Numbered from the stretch's first letter, positions 33,852 to 43,679 are shown. The stretch is 64,000 bases of DNA from Streptomyces sp. Tue6028 (GCF_002300165.1 NZ_MLCE01000025.1:62001-126000), one strand, 5' to 3'. Translations and numbers: made by a program. Notes: generated by a model from the sequence alone, not told the origin.

Positions 33852-36008
33852 TCAGGCGAGTCCGAGGGCGCGCTTGAGGAAGTCCACCTGGAGCAGCAGC
33901 AGGTTCTCGGCGACCTGCTCCTGCGGGGTCATGTGCGTGACACCCGACAGGGGCAGCACCTCGTGCGGGCGTCCGGCGGCCAGCAGCGCGGAGGACAGCC
34001 GCAGGGCGTGCGCCACCACCACGTTGTCGTCGGCGAGGCCGTGGACGATCATCAGCGGGGCGTGCCGGGCGGCGGGCTCGGAGAGGCCCTCGTCGGTGAT
34101 CAGCGAGCTGTGCGCGTACGTGTGCGGGTCGGTCGCGGGGTCACCGAGGTACCGCTCGGTGTAGTGGGTGTCGTAGAGCCGCCAGTCCGTGACCGGGGCG
34201 CCGGCGATGCCCGCGTGGAACACGTCGGGCCGGCGCAGCACGGCGAGCCCCGCGAGCCACCCCCCGTACGACCAGCCGCGGATCGCCACCCGGGACAGGT
34301 CGAGCGGGAAGGTCTCCGCGAGGCCCTGGAGGGCGTCGATCTGGTCGTCGAGAGAGAGCGTGAAGTCGTCGCGGACCGCCTTCTCCCAGCCGGGGGAGCG
34401 GCCGGGGGTGCCCCGCCCGTCGGCGACGATCACGGCGAATCCCTGGTCGGCGAACCACTGCGAGGTGAGGTGGGCGTTGTGCGCGGCGAGCACCCGGGGG
34501 CCGTGCGGGCCGCCGTAGGGGTCCATGAGGACGGGGAGGGGAGTGACACCGTCGTAGTCAGTAGGCATAAGCACGGCGCATGGGATTTCCCGTGCGCCCC
34601 CCTGTGTGAGAGTCACGCGCGGGGACAGACCGGGACTTTCCGCAAGGGAAGGTACGGTCGCGATCGTCTTCCCCTCGCGCAGGACATGGACCTGGACGCC
34701 CGGCTGGTCGAGCACCGAGGAGGCGAGCACGGTCACGCCGCCGGCGCGCACGGCCGAGTGCACGCCGGGTTCCTGCGAGACGCGCTCCACTCCGAGCTCG
34801 TTCACGCGGTACACATGCACTTCGCCGGTCTCCGGGGCGGGTGCCGCCTCGCCCGCCGACGCCGAGACCAGCACGTCGTCGTCCGACACGTCGAGCACCG
34901 CACGCACGTGCAACTGCGGCCCCGTCAACGGGCGTTCACCGAAGGCGAGCACCCGGGCCCCGCCCTCGTCGGCGATCCGCACGAGCTGTCCGGCGGGGCT
35001 CCAGCACGGCACACCAGGGAAAAGATCCAGCCATTGTGGATCTTCGTCCGCGTGCACCATGCGGGTCGTCCCGGTGTCCGGGTCCACGGCCAGGAACAGC
35101 TGGCTGCGCTGGTCCCGCGCTTGCACCAGGATCAGCGGCGCACCCCCTGCTGACCAGTGCACATGCGCCAGATAGGGGTAGCGCGCCCGGTCCCAGGAGA
35201 CCTCCGTGCGCACCCCGTCGAGCGTGATGACGAAGAGTCGTACGTCCGCGTTGGCGCTGCCCGCCACCGGATACGCGACCCGCCGCGGCTCGGTCCCGGG
35301 CTGCGCGGGATCGGCGATCCACCAGCGCTGCACGGGCGTGTCGTCGACCCGCGCGACGAGCAGCCGGTCGCTCTCGGGCGACCACCAGAACCCGCGCGAA
35401 CGCCCCATCTCCTCGGCCGCGATGAACTCGGCCAGCCCGTACGAGACCGACCCCTCGCCCGCGGCCGGCTCCGGCTCCGCCAGGGCCCGGTCGTCCTCGC
35501 CCTCGGCGCCGACGACCCGGAGGGCGCCCCCGGCCGCGTACGCGACGAACCGGCCGTCGGGCGACGGGCGCGGGTCGATCACCGGTCCCGCCACGGGGAG
35601 TTCACGCGCCGTCCCGGCCCGCAGCTCCGCCGTGAAAAGCCTCCCCGACAGGGCGAAAGAGGCCAGCTCGACCGCGGTGTCGGTGGCGTAGCCGACGATC
35701 CCGGCACCGCCCTCACGGCTGCGTTCACGGCGCGCCCGCTCCTCCGGAGACAGCTCCTCGCCCGCGCCGCCGAGCAGCGCCCCTGGATCGGCCGCGACCC
35801 GCTCCCCGCCACCGCCCGGGGAGGCTCCCGCCCCGTCCCGGGGCACATCGAGGACCCACAGGTGATGCGCCCGGTCCGTACCGGAGAGGGACCGCAGGAA
35901 CACGACACGGGAACCGTCGGGAGACACCGTGAACGCCCGTGGTGCGCCGGAGGTGAACCGCTGCGTCCGGGCGTACCGACGCGGGAAGGAGAAAGGCTCG
36001 CTCGTCAT
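33852..36008 (-). CDS. S9-family prolyl oligopeptidase / dipeptidyl peptidase
   Basis: This 718-aa serine peptidase has an N-terminal beta-propeller of the DPP-IV type (residues about 40-480, e.g. SPDGSRVVFLRS, SPDGRFVAYA). A C-terminal alpha/beta-hydrolase follows with the nucleophile motif GWSYGGW near residue 579, the aspartate in GLADDNVV near 656 and the histidine in GVTHMTP near 692. No signal peptide is visible, so it is probably cytosolic and cleaves short peptides, such as those delivered by the neighbouring importers. The ATG at 36008 was chosen because the open frame upstream lacks coding character. Confidence 0.93.
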   Translation of the reverse strand: MTSEPFSFPRRYARTQRFTSGAPRAFTVSPDGSRVVFLRSLSGTDRAHHLWVLDVPRDGAGASPGGGGERVAADPGALLGGAGEELSPEERARRERSREGGAGIVGYATDTAVELASFALSGRLFTAELRAGTARELPVAGPVIDPRPSPDGRFVAYAAGGALRVVGAEGEDDRALAEPEPAAGEGSVSYGLAEFIAAEEMGRSRGFWWSPESDRLLVARVDDTPVQRWWIADPAQPGTEPRRVAYPVAGSANADVRLFVITLDGVRTEVSWDRARYPYLAHVHWSAGGAPLILVQARDQRSQLFLAVDPDTGTTRMVHADEDPQWLDLFPGVPCWSPAGQLVRIADEGGARVLAFGERPLTGPQLHVRAVLDVSDDDVLVSASAGEAAPAPETGEVHVYRVNELGVERVSQEPGVHSAVRAGGVTVLASSVLDQPGVQVHVLREGKTIATVPSLAESPGLSPRVTLTQGGAREIPCAVLMPTDYDGVTPLPVLMDPYGGPHGPRVLAAHNAHLTSQWFADQGFAVIVADGRGTPGRSPGWEKAVRDDFTLSLDDQIDALQGLAETFPLDLSRVAIRGWSYGGWLAGLAVLRRPDVFHAGIAGAPVTDWRLYDTHYTERYLGDPATDPHTYAHSSLITDEGLSEPAARHAPLMIVHGLADDNVVVAHALRLSSALLAAGRPHEVLPLSGVTHMTPQEQVAENLLLLQVDFLKRALGLA

Positions 36009-36183
36009 GCCCCGACCATATTGGCCATGCGCCCCCTTGTGCGGCCGTGCGCCGATCGATGCGCGCGTACGGATAGTTATGATCACTAGCGCTGCGTGGG
36101 TATGAACCTGCTGGCTCCTGTATGTATTTACGACCCCCATGTCCGACCCCCCATGTCCCTGGGATCTTTGGAGGTGAACCGCC

Positions 36184-36378
36184 GTGGCACTCTCGATTTC
36201 GGCGGTGGTGCTGCTGGCGATCATCGTCTTCATCCTGGTGAAGAAGTCAGGGCTGAAGGCCGCCCACGCCATCGTGTGTGTCCTGCTCGGTTTCTACCTC
36301 GCCTCCTCGACGGTCGCTCCCACGATCAACGAGCTGACCACGAACATCGCGGGGATGATCGGCAGCATCAAGTTCTGA
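36184..36378 (+). CDS. Small two-span membrane protein (64 aa)
   Basis: A GTG at 36184 sits behind GGAGGTGA, a near-perfect ribosome-binding site. The protein has two hydrophobic segments (residues 4-19 and 27-42) around a basic turn KKSGLKAAH, and a polar outside tail. The strong site and clean reading frame argue for a real gene. It lies 60 bp before mshB. Two near-identical CCCCATGTCC direct repeats stand upstream at about 36136-36160. No function is known to me. Confidence 0.8.
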   Translation: MALSISAVVLLAIIVFILVKKSGLKAAHAIVCVLLGFYLASSTVAPTINELTTNIAGMIGSIKF

Positions 36379-36438
36379 GCCCGTCCGGCGACCGCGCCCG
36401 GCTCGGGACGAGGGCGGCCGCCTCGTAGGGTGGGTTCC

Positions 36439-37341
36439 ATGACGGAACTGCCCGACCGGCGTCTGCTCCTGGTGCATGCGCACCCGGACGACGAGTCGAT
36501 CAACAACGGCGCGACCATGGCCAAGTACGCGGCCGAGGGCGCCCAGGTGACGCTGGTGACCTGCACTCTCGGTGAGGAGGGCGAGGTCATCCCGCCCGGA
36601 CTCGCCCACCTGGCGCCCGACCGCGAGGGCGGGCTCGGGCCGTACCGGGCGGGCGAGCTGGCCACCGCCATGAAGGAACTGGGCGTCACCGACCACCGGT
36701 TCCTGGGCGGTCAGGGACGCCATCGCGACTCCGGGATGATGGGCGTCGAACAGAACCGTCGCGCCGGTGCCTTCTGGTCCGCCGACCTCGACGAGGCCGC
36801 CGGTGACCTCGTCGCCGTGATCCGCGAGGTGCGCCCCCAGGTGCTCGTCACCTACGACCCCGACGGCGGATACGGGCACCCCGACCACATCAAGGCCCAC
36901 CGCGTGGCCGTGCGCGCCGCCGAGCTCGCCGGTGACGGCGCCTTCCGCCGCGATCTCGGCGACCCCTGGAAGATCACCAAGGTCTACTGGAACCGGGTGC
37001 CGCGCTCCGTGGGCGAGCAGGCGTTCGCGCGGCTGCGGGAAGCGCTCCCGGAGCTGCCGTTCACCCGGTCCGCCGACCTCGCCGACGTCCCGGGTGTCGT
37101 CGACGACACGGCGATCACCACCGAGATCGACGGAACCGCGTACGCCGCCGCCAAAGCGGCCGCCATGCGGGCCCACGCCACCCAGATCGAGGTGTCCGAG
37201 CCCTGGTTCATCCTCTCGAACCAGCTGGCGCAGCCGCTCTTCACCACCGAGTACTACGAGTTGGTGAGCGGGGAGCGGCCCGGGACGCGGGAGACCGACC
37301 TGTTCGCGGGGATCGACCGAGAGGAAGCGGACGCGCGATGA
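36439..37341 (+). CDS. mshB: Mycothiol biosynthesis deacetylase MshB
   Basis: This 300-aa zinc enzyme removes acetate from GlcNAc-inositol to give GlcN-inositol, the third step of mycothiol synthesis, before MshC and MshD. The AHPDDE motif supplies H15, D17 and D18, and the second metal histidine is in GYGHPDH. TRADLADVPGV-like C-terminal signatures fit MshB rather than the related Mca. ATG 36439 was chosen over the GTG at 36430. The gene overlaps the next one by 4 bp, as in mycobacteria, where mshB is followed by a small membrane-protein gene. Confidence 0.93.
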   Translation: MTELPDRRLLLVHAHPDDESINNGATMAKYAAEGAQVTLVTCTLGEEGEVIPPGLAHLAPDREGGLGPYRAGELATAMKELGVTDHRFLGGQGRHRDSGMMGVEQNRRAGAFWSADLDEAAGDLVAVIREVRPQVLVTYDPDGGYGHPDHIKAHRVAVRAAELAGDGAFRRDLGDPWKITKVYWNRVPRSVGEQAFARLREALPELPFTRSADLADVPGVVDDTAITTEIDGTAYAAAKAAAMRAHATQIEVSEPWFILSNQLAQPLFTTEYYELVSGERPGTRETDLFAGIDREEADAR

Positions 37342-37757
37342 GTACGACCGGACAGCGCGGGAGCATGCTCGCGCAGCCGCTGACACGGCCCTCCGCCGGG
37401 CGGATCGCCGTTTACCTGGGGCTCTTTCTGCTCGGCGCCCTCGTGGGCGCAGCCGGGGCGCTGGTGCAGTCCGGCTGGTTCCCCCTCGGACTGCTGCTCG
37501 CGCTCGCGGGTGCGGCCGGACTCTTCCTCGGAGGCAGCCGGGCGACCGGCACGCGTGCCGGGGCCGTCGCTCCCGCGGCCGGCTGGCTGGTGGCCGTCAT
37601 CCTGCTCACCGCCAGCCGCCCCGAGGGCGACTTCCTGTTCGGCGCGGGCCTTGTCTCCTATCTCTTCCTGCTCGGCGGCATGGCTGTCGCTGTGATGTGC
37701 GCCACCCTCGGTCAGGGGCGGCAACCGGACGCCTCCGACGTCCGACTTGGCAAGTGA
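37338..37757 (+). CDS. Small four-span membrane protein (DUF6113-like)
   Basis: This 139-aa protein has four hydrophobic segments: about 25-45, 47-66, 74-92 and 103-123. The ATG overlaps the mshB stop (ATGA). Its position behind mshB is conserved across actinobacteria, and a role linked to the envelope or mycothiol is possible but unproved. No catalytic residues are recognised. Confidence 0.8.
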   Translation: MSTTGQRGSMLAQPLTRPSAGRIAVYLGLFLLGALVGAAGALVQSGWFPLGLLLALAGAAGLFLGGSRATGTRAGAVAPAAGWLVAVILLTASRPEGDFLFGAGLVSYLFLLGGMAVAVMCATLGQGRQPDASDVRLGK

Positions 37758-37917
37758 CGTACCACTTCGCCGCATCGGACAGGTGCGGGTCCCGTGCGGG
37801 TTTCCTTCGCGGGCGAGGTTTGCGCGCCGGACACGGCCAGTATGGTGGTGCGCGCCGCCGAACTGCCCGAGATGAGGTCGAGTAAACGGGCGGTGGAGCC
37901 AACCGGGAGAACCTGCC

Positions 37918-40050
37918 TTGAGTCGTGAAACTGACAGTTCGTCCTCCGGGCCCAACGGGCGCGGTGGAGCCGCGTACCCGTCGGGGACGCCGCCGTACGG
38001 GACCCCCATGGCTTCCCAGAGCGGTGCCGACGCCGGCAATCCGCCGGAGGAGCGCAAGACCGAGACAACGCTGACGACGCGCATCCGGATCAACATCCCC
38101 GGATCGCGGCCCATCCCGCCCGTCGTCGTGCGCACACCCGTCGCGGACGCGGACACGTCCGCCGACGCCGCCGACGGCAGCGGGAACCCGTCGGAGCCGC
38201 CGCGGAACGCCGGTTCGCCGGCGCCGGCCGCCGGCTCCGCCCCCGCGCCCGTGCCCGCTGACCAATCCGGCGCTGCGCCCGCAGCGGCCGAGGAGAAGGC
38301 GAGCGACTGGTTCGCGCCCCGCAAGTCCGGTGCGCCCAAGGGCGGGCCGGGCGGCGGATCCACCAACGGAGCGGGTGTCACCGGCGGTTCGGCCGCCGCG
38401 CCCGCGCAGGGCGGGCGCCCCGGTGGCCAGAACGGCGCGCGGCCGGGTCCCCCGGCCGGAGCCCGGCCCGGTGGCGGGGCGAACCCTCCCCGTCCCGGCG
38501 GCACGAACGGTGCCGGGCTGCCCGGCGCCACCGGCGCCGGACCCGTGGCCCCCGGCCACGGTGGCGGCACGGGTTCCTTCGACGTCTCCGGAGCACTCGG
38601 CAGCACCGGCTCCTTCCCCGCCGTCGGCGCGGGCGGCTCCGAGCCGCGCCGCGACGACCTCCCGTACTTCGCGGAGAACGGCCAGGGCGGACCCGCGGGC
38701 CCGACCGGCGGCCCGGTCACCGGGGACGGCCCGATGGTGCCGCCCGCCGGTCCCGGTGTGGCGCCCGGCAGCCTGGCCGCGAGGCAGGGTCCGGGCGGAC
38801 CCGGCGGCTCCGGTGCTCCCGGTGCCGTGCCCGGCGGCGGCCTCAGCGGCGGTCTGAGCGACGACACCGCGATCCTCACGCCGCAGAAGCCGGCCCCCGA
38901 GCCGGGCCCCGGCGGCTACGGCGCCCCCGGGGACAACGTCTCCGGTCACACCCTGACCAGCGGCATCCCCGTCGTGCCGTCCGCGCAGAACGCTCCGTTC
39001 GCGCCGGGCGCGCACACCGATGGACCGATGCCGCACACCCCGCCGAAGCTTCCCGAGCCGGTCCAGCAGCCCCCGGCCTCGTCGAAGCCGGCCAAGAACA
39101 AGAAGAAGGGCCGCAACAAGCCGGCCCTCCTGGGCGTCCTCGTGGTGGTCCTCGTCGGCGGTGCCTACGGCGCCGGCCTTCTGATGAACCACTCGGACGT
39201 GCCCAAGGGCACCACCGTGCTCGGCGTCGACATCGGCGGCGGCACCCGCGACGACGCCGTCAGGAAGCTCGACGACGCCCTCGGCGACCGCACGAACACG
39301 GCGCTCAAGCTGTCGGTCGACGGCGACACCGTCGCCCTCAAGCCGGACCAGGCCGGGCTCCAGCTCGACAGCCAGGCCACGGTCCGTGCCGCGGCGGGCA
39401 GCGACTACAACCCCGTCTCGGTGATCGGGTCGCTGTTCGGCCAGGAGCGCGTGGTCGAGCCCGTGATGCCGGTCGACGAGGAGAAGCTCCAGGCCGCGCT
39501 GGAGGGCGTCGCGGGCGGCTCCGGGTCGATGCAGGACGGCACGATCAAGTTCGTGTCCGGCAAGGCCGTCCCTGTGTACGGCAAGGCGGGCAAGGGCATC
39601 GACGTGGCCTCCTCGACCCAGGCCGTGCAGGACGCGTACCGCGCCCAGGTGGAGACCGGCGCGACCGCTCCGGTGAAGGTCGCCACCACGACGCGTCAGC
39701 CGAAGGTCGCGAACGCCGAGGTCGACCGGATGATGGCGAAGTTCGCGAAGCCGGCGATGTCGGCCAACGTGACCGTGCAGACGGACGCGGTGCACTCGAT
39801 CCCGATGAGCCCGCAGAACTCGCTGTGGAAGTTCCTCGGGGTGGAAGCGACCCCCGACGGCAAGCTGACCGACAAGCCGGACCTGAACGCCCTGAAGGAG
39901 CTGTACGGTCAGACGTTCGACGGGGTGCTCATCACCCGGGCCAACGGCAAGAAGACGCCCGTCACCCCGCAGGACGTCTACGGCGCCCTCCGCCAGGCGC
40001 TGATGAGCAAGACCAACCGCGTCGCGGTCATCGAGACCAACCCGAATTAG
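37918..40050 (+). CDS. Membrane-anchored peptidoglycan-binding-like protein with long disordered N-terminus
   Basis: This 710-aa protein starts at TTG 37918, 8 nt after GGGAGA. Residues 1-395 are Gly/Pro/Ala-rich and disordered, with a basic block KNKKKGRNK just before a span at about 402-422. The outside part has two repeats with the GVDIGGGTRDDAVRKL pattern typical of the YoaR/VanW-associated peptidoglycan-binding domain (PG_binding_4). No VanW or transpeptidase domain follows. It probably works at the cell wall. A strong terminator follows. Confidence 0.78.
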   Translation: MSRETDSSSSGPNGRGGAAYPSGTPPYGTPMASQSGADAGNPPEERKTETTLTTRIRINIPGSRPIPPVVVRTPVADADTSADAADGSGNPSEPPRNAGSPAPAAGSAPAPVPADQSGAAPAAAEEKASDWFAPRKSGAPKGGPGGGSTNGAGVTGGSAAAPAQGGRPGGQNGARPGPPAGARPGGGANPPRPGGTNGAGLPGATGAGPVAPGHGGGTGSFDVSGALGSTGSFPAVGAGGSEPRRDDLPYFAENGQGGPAGPTGGPVTGDGPMVPPAGPGVAPGSLAARQGPGGPGGSGAPGAVPGGGLSGGLSDDTAILTPQKPAPEPGPGGYGAPGDNVSGHTLTSGIPVVPSAQNAPFAPGAHTDGPMPHTPPKLPEPVQQPPASSKPAKNKKKGRNKPALLGVLVVVLVGGAYGAGLLMNHSDVPKGTTVLGVDIGGGTRDDAVRKLDDALGDRTNTALKLSVDGDTVALKPDQAGLQLDSQATVRAAAGSDYNPVSVIGSLFGQERVVEPVMPVDEEKLQAALEGVAGGSGSMQDGTIKFVSGKAVPVYGKAGKGIDVASSTQAVQDAYRAQVETGATAPVKVATTTRQPKVANAEVDRMMAKFAKPAMSANVTVQTDAVHSIPMSPQNSLWKFLGVEATPDGKLTDKPDLNALKELYGQTFDGVLITRANGKKTPVTPQDVYGALRQALMSKTNRVAVIETNPN

Positions 40051-40065
40051 TCCCGAGCCGGTTGG

Positions 40066-40095
40066 AAGGGGGCCCGGTCACGACCGGGCCCCCTT
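40066..40095 (+). terminator. Terminator after the peptidoglycan-binding-like gene
   Basis: AAGGGGGCCCGGTC and GACCGGGCCCCCTT form a perfect 14-bp stem around AC. Confidence 0.88.
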
Positions 40096-40220
40096 CCGCG
40101 CGACCGGGACCACGCGCGGCGCGAAGTGGCGTGCCACCCGCCGCACATGACATCTGTCATCTCCGAGAGACGACAAGCTGCACTGCCCCGGGCACCCCGT
40201 CCGTCGCCAGGATGGATGCC

Positions 40221-41144
40221 ATGACAACGACTGCGGCGACCGCCACCTCGGTGGTCGGCTTCGAATCGGTGACCAAGACCTACGGCAGCGTACGGGCCGT
40301 GGACGGGCTGACCCTCGACCTGCACCCGGGCGAGACCGTCGCTCTGCTGGGCCCCAACGGCGCGGGCAAGTCCACGACCCTCGACCTCCTCCTCGGCCTC
40401 AAGCAGGCCGACAGCGGCGCGGTCCGGGTCTTCGGCACCAGCCCGCGCGAGGCCATCGTCGGCGGCCGGGTGGGCGCCATGCTGCAGAGCGGCGGGCTGA
40501 TGGACGAGGTCACGGTGGGCGAGCTGGTGAAGCTCGCGTGCGACCTGCACCCGAAGCCCTTCCGCGTCCAGGACGTCCTCGCCCGGGCCGGGATCTCCCC
40601 GATCGCCGACCGCAAGGTCAACAAGCTCTCCGGCGGCCAGGCACAGCGCGTCCGCTTCGCCCTCGCCACCGCGGGCGACAGCGACCTGATCGTGCTCGAC
40701 GAGCCCACCACCGGCATGGACGTCTCCGCCCGCCAGTCCTTCTGGGCGACCATGCGCGAACAGGCCGACCAGGGGCGCACGGTCCTGTTCGCCACGCACT
40801 ACCTGGAGGAGGCCGACGCGATAGCCGACCGGGTGCTCGTCCTGCACCGGGGCCGACTGCTGGCCGACGGCACCGCGGCCGAGATCAAGGCGAAGGCCGG
40901 CGCCCGCCGGATCTCCTTCGACCTGGAGGGTCCGATCGACGAGGGCCCGCTGCGCGCGCTGCCCTTCCTGACGTCCGTCGACGTGTCCGGGCAGACCGTC
41001 CGCATCCAGTCCTCCGACGCCGACGCGACCGTGCACGCGCTGTACGGGCTCGGTGTCTACCCCCGCAACCTCGAAGTGTCCGGGCTCGGTCTCGAGCAGG
41101 CCTTCGTCGCCATCACGGCCGCCGAGGAGGCGAAGGCGAAGTGA
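40221..41144 (+). CDS. ABC exporter ATPase (ABC-2 type)
   Basis: This 307-aa ATPase has Walker A GPNGAGKST, a Q-loop near MLQSGGLMD, signature LSGGQAQR, Walker B LIVLDEPTTGMD and the switch FATHYLEEAD. A C-terminal extension resembles that of drug/lipid exporters. It overlaps the permease gene by 4 bp (GTGA), and the whole set continues into a histidine kinase and regulator. This arrangement is typical for self-regulated export of lipids or antimicrobials in Gram-positive bacteria. ATG 40221 fits the AGGA site; ATG 40212 is an alternative. Confidence 0.92.
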   Translation: MTTTAATATSVVGFESVTKTYGSVRAVDGLTLDLHPGETVALLGPNGAGKSTTLDLLLGLKQADSGAVRVFGTSPREAIVGGRVGAMLQSGGLMDEVTVGELVKLACDLHPKPFRVQDVLARAGISPIADRKVNKLSGGQAQRVRFALATAGDSDLIVLDEPTTGMDVSARQSFWATMREQADQGRTVLFATHYLEEADAIADRVLVLHRGRLLADGTAAEIKAKAGARRISFDLEGPIDEGPLRALPFLTSVDVSGQTVRIQSSDADATVHALYGLGVYPRNLEVSGLGLEQAFVAITAAEEAKAK

Positions 41145-41881
41145 ACAGCCTGATCAAACTGGAGATCACCCGCGCCCTGCGCAACCGCAAGTTCCTGTTC
41201 TTCTCGGTGATCTACCCCTCGGCCCTGTTCCTGCTGATCGCGGGCAGCGCCGACAGCACGACCGAGGTCGACGGGACGGGCCTGAACCTGCCGACCTTCT
41301 TCATGGTCTCCATGGCGTCCTTCGGCGCCCTGACCGCCGTCCTGATGGGCAACAGCGAGCGCATCGCCAAGGAGCGCGAGAGCGGCTGGGTACGGCAGTT
41401 GAGGCTCACCACGCTCCCGGGCCGCGGCTATGTGTTCGCGAAGACGGCGAGCGCCGCCGTGATCAGCCTGCCCTCGATCGTGATCGTCTTCGTGGTCGCC
41501 GCGGCCGTGAAGAACGTACGGCTGGACGCCTGGCAGTGGATCGCCCTCACCCTCGCCATCTGGGCCGGGAGCCTCGTCTTCGCCGCGCTGGGCGTCGCCA
41601 TCGGCTACCTCGCCAGCGGTGACGCGGTCCGCCCGATCACGATGATCACCTACTTCGGTCTGTCGATGCTCGGTGGCCTGTGGATGCCCACCACCACCTT
41701 CCCCGACTGGCTGCAGAACATCGCCAAGTGGCTGCCCACGCACGCGTACGCTGCCCTCGGGCAGGCCATCGAACTCGGCGACGCCCCGCACGCGAAGGAC
41801 CTCGCCATCCTCGCCGTCTCCTTCGTCCTGTTCGTGGGCGGCGCGGCCTGGCTGTACCGGAAGGACACGCTGAAGGCGTGA
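41141..41881 (+). CDS. ABC-2 type exporter permease
   Basis: This 246-aa protein has six hydrophobic segments and the ABC-2 signature region SGDAVRPITMITYFGLSMLGGLWMP. The N-terminus is a short amphipathic segment (LIKLEITRALRNRKF) typical of ABC-2 permeases. The gene is overlapped on both sides, by the ATPase stop and by the kinase start (GTGA), which implies tight stoichiometric coupling. Confidence 0.92.
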   Translation: MNSLIKLEITRALRNRKFLFFSVIYPSALFLLIAGSADSTTEVDGTGLNLPTFFMVSMASFGALTAVLMGNSERIAKERESGWVRQLRLTTLPGRGYVFAKTASAAVISLPSIVIVFVVAAAVKNVRLDAWQWIALTLAIWAGSLVFAALGVAIGYLASGDAVRPITMITYFGLSMLGGLWMPTTTFPDWLQNIAKWLPTHAYAALGQAIELGDAPHAKDLAILAVSFVLFVGGAAWLYRKDTLKA

Positions 41882-43062
41882 GCAGCGTCGGCATCGGGCA
41901 GCGCCCGCAGAACCGCAAGCAGCAGATCGTCAAGGTCGTGTGGACCGGCATCTGGCTCGTCTACCTGAGCGCGCCGGTCAGCGACCTCGTGCACGGCGGA
42001 CACAGCACCGGTGTCGTGGTGCTCGGCTGGATCGGCCTGATCGCATTCGTGCTCTGGTACGGCGCCCTCGTCTTCCGTACGGGGCGCGGGGAGAGCAACA
42101 GGCTGGTGCTCGGCTCCCTGGGCGCCCTCGCGACGCAGGCGGCCGTCCTCTCCCTCACGCTGGGGCGGGAATGGCTCGTGCTGTTCGTGTACGTGGCCAT
42201 CGCGGCCGGCGCGGCCCTCCCGCTGCGCTGGGCGCGCCTGACCATCCCCACCGTGGCGGCCGTGCTGACGACGGTCGCCCTGATCGTCCCGGGCGGCAAG
42301 GCATATCTGGCGGGACTGCTCATCCCCGCCTTCCTCGGCGGGTTCGCCATGACCGGCGTGCGCGAGCTCCTGCGGACCACCATCGCGCTGCGCGAGGCCC
42401 GCGCCACGGTGGCCCAACTCGCCGCGAACGAAGAGCGGTTGCGGCTCGCCAGAGACCTGCACGACCTGCTCGGGCACTCGCTCTCGCTGATCACGCTGAA
42501 GAGCGAACTGGCCGGGCGGATGCTTCCCGACCACCCGGAGAAGGCGGCCCAGCAGGTCGCCGACATCGAACAGGTCAGCCGCCAGGCCCTCGTCGACGTG
42601 CGCGAGGCGGTCACCGGTTACCGCCGGCCCCGGCTCGCCGGTGAACTCGCCGGCACCCAGGTCGCGCTGACCGCGGCGGGCGTGCGGGCCGACCTGCCGG
42701 TCGAACCCGATCTCACCGGCGTGCCCGAGGAGAGCGAGTCGGCGCTCGCCTGGGCGCTGCGCGAGGCGGTCACCAACGTCGTACGGCACAGCGGGGCCCG
42801 GCGCTGCGCCGTGGAGCTCCTGCGCCGCCAGACGCTGGACGGGCCGGTGCTCGAACTGTCCGTGGAGGACGACGGCTCCGGCGGCTCCGGCGGCTCGCAC
42901 GGCAACGGTCTGACCGGGCTGACCGAACGCCTGGAGAAGGCGGGCGGAACACTGGAGGCCGGCCGGGTGCGGCACGGGTTCCGGCTGGTCGCACGGGTGC
43001 CGCTGACGGGAGCGGAGGGGGGCGCGGACGCCGCGGACGACCCCGTAGGATCCGGGGCATGA
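41878..43062 (+). CDS. DesK-like sensor histidine kinase
   Basis: This 394-aa kinase has five to six transmembrane spans in residues 15-165. The dimerisation segment RLRLARDLHDLLGHSLSL carries the phosphorylated histidine near 196, and the C-terminal HATPase_c shows NVVRHSGA (N box) and DDGSGGSGGSHGNGLTGL (G boxes). It belongs to the HisKA_3 (NarL/LuxR-type) class. The many spans without a sensing domain recall DesK, which reads membrane state. The gene overlaps the permease stop and the regulator start. Confidence 0.93.
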   Translation: MSSVGIGQRPQNRKQQIVKVVWTGIWLVYLSAPVSDLVHGGHSTGVVVLGWIGLIAFVLWYGALVFRTGRGESNRLVLGSLGALATQAAVLSLTLGREWLVLFVYVAIAAGAALPLRWARLTIPTVAAVLTTVALIVPGGKAYLAGLLIPAFLGGFAMTGVRELLRTTIALREARATVAQLAANEERLRLARDLHDLLGHSLSLITLKSELAGRMLPDHPEKAAQQVADIEQVSRQALVDVREAVTGYRRPRLAGELAGTQVALTAAGVRADLPVEPDLTGVPEESESALAWALREAVTNVVRHSGARRCAVELLRRQTLDGPVLELSVEDDGSGGSGGSHGNGLTGLTERLEKAGGTLEAGRVRHGFRLVARVPLTGAEGGADAADDPVGSGA

Positions 43063-43673
43063 GCCGCACGATCAAGGTCCTGCTCGCCGAGGACCAGTCG
43101 ATGGTCCGCGAGGCGCTGGCAGCCCTGCTGGGCCTGGAACCGGACATCGAGGTGGTCGCCCAGGTGGCGCGCGGCGACGAGGTGCTGGCCGCCGCCCGCG
43201 AGCACGACGTCGACGTCGCGCTCCTCGACATCGAGATGCCGGGCAGGACGGGCATCGAGGCGGCGGCCGAGGTCCACGCGGCCCTCCCGGACGTCAAGTT
43301 GCTCATCCTGACGACGTTCGGCCGCCCCGGCTATCTGCGCAGCGCCATGGAGTCCGGCGCGGACGCCTTCCTGGTGAAGGACGCCCCCGCGGCCCAACTC
43401 GCCGCGGCGGTACGGAAGGTGCTGGACGGAGAGCGGGTCATCGACCCGACCCTCGCCGCCGCGGCGCTCGCCGAGGGGGCCAACCCGCTGACCGACCGTG
43501 AGCGTGAGGTGCTGCGCGCCGCGGCCGACGGCTCCACCAATGCCGAGCTGGCCGCCGCCCTCCATCTCTCCCAGGGCACCGTCCGCAACTACCTGTCCAC
43601 GGCCATCCAGAAGCTGGCGGTCCGCAACAGGGCGGAGGCGGTACGGATCGCCCGCGAGAAGGGCTGGCTGTAG
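43059..43673 (+). CDS. DesR-like response regulator
   Basis: This 204-aa NarL/FixJ-type regulator has the receiver acidic pocket E11-D12, phosphoacceptor D57 in LLDIEMPG, T in LTTFGRPG, K104 or so in LVKDAP, and a C-terminal LuxR helix-turn-helix (TDREREVLRAAADG...NAELAAALHLSQGTVRNYLS). Phosphorylated dimers probably activate the operon promoter. Its stop is only 6 bp from the stop of the convergent SirB1-like gene, so there is no space for a normal terminator. Confidence 0.94.
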   Translation: MSRTIKVLLAEDQSMVREALAALLGLEPDIEVVAQVARGDEVLAAAREHDVDVALLDIEMPGRTGIEAAAEVHAALPDVKLLILTTFGRPGYLRSAMESGADAFLVKDAPAAQLAAAVRKVLDGERVIDPTLAAAALAEGANPLTDREREVLRAAADGSTNAELAAALHLSQGTVRNYLSTAIQKLAVRNRAEAVRIAREKGWL

Positions 43674-43679
43674 GCCTGG

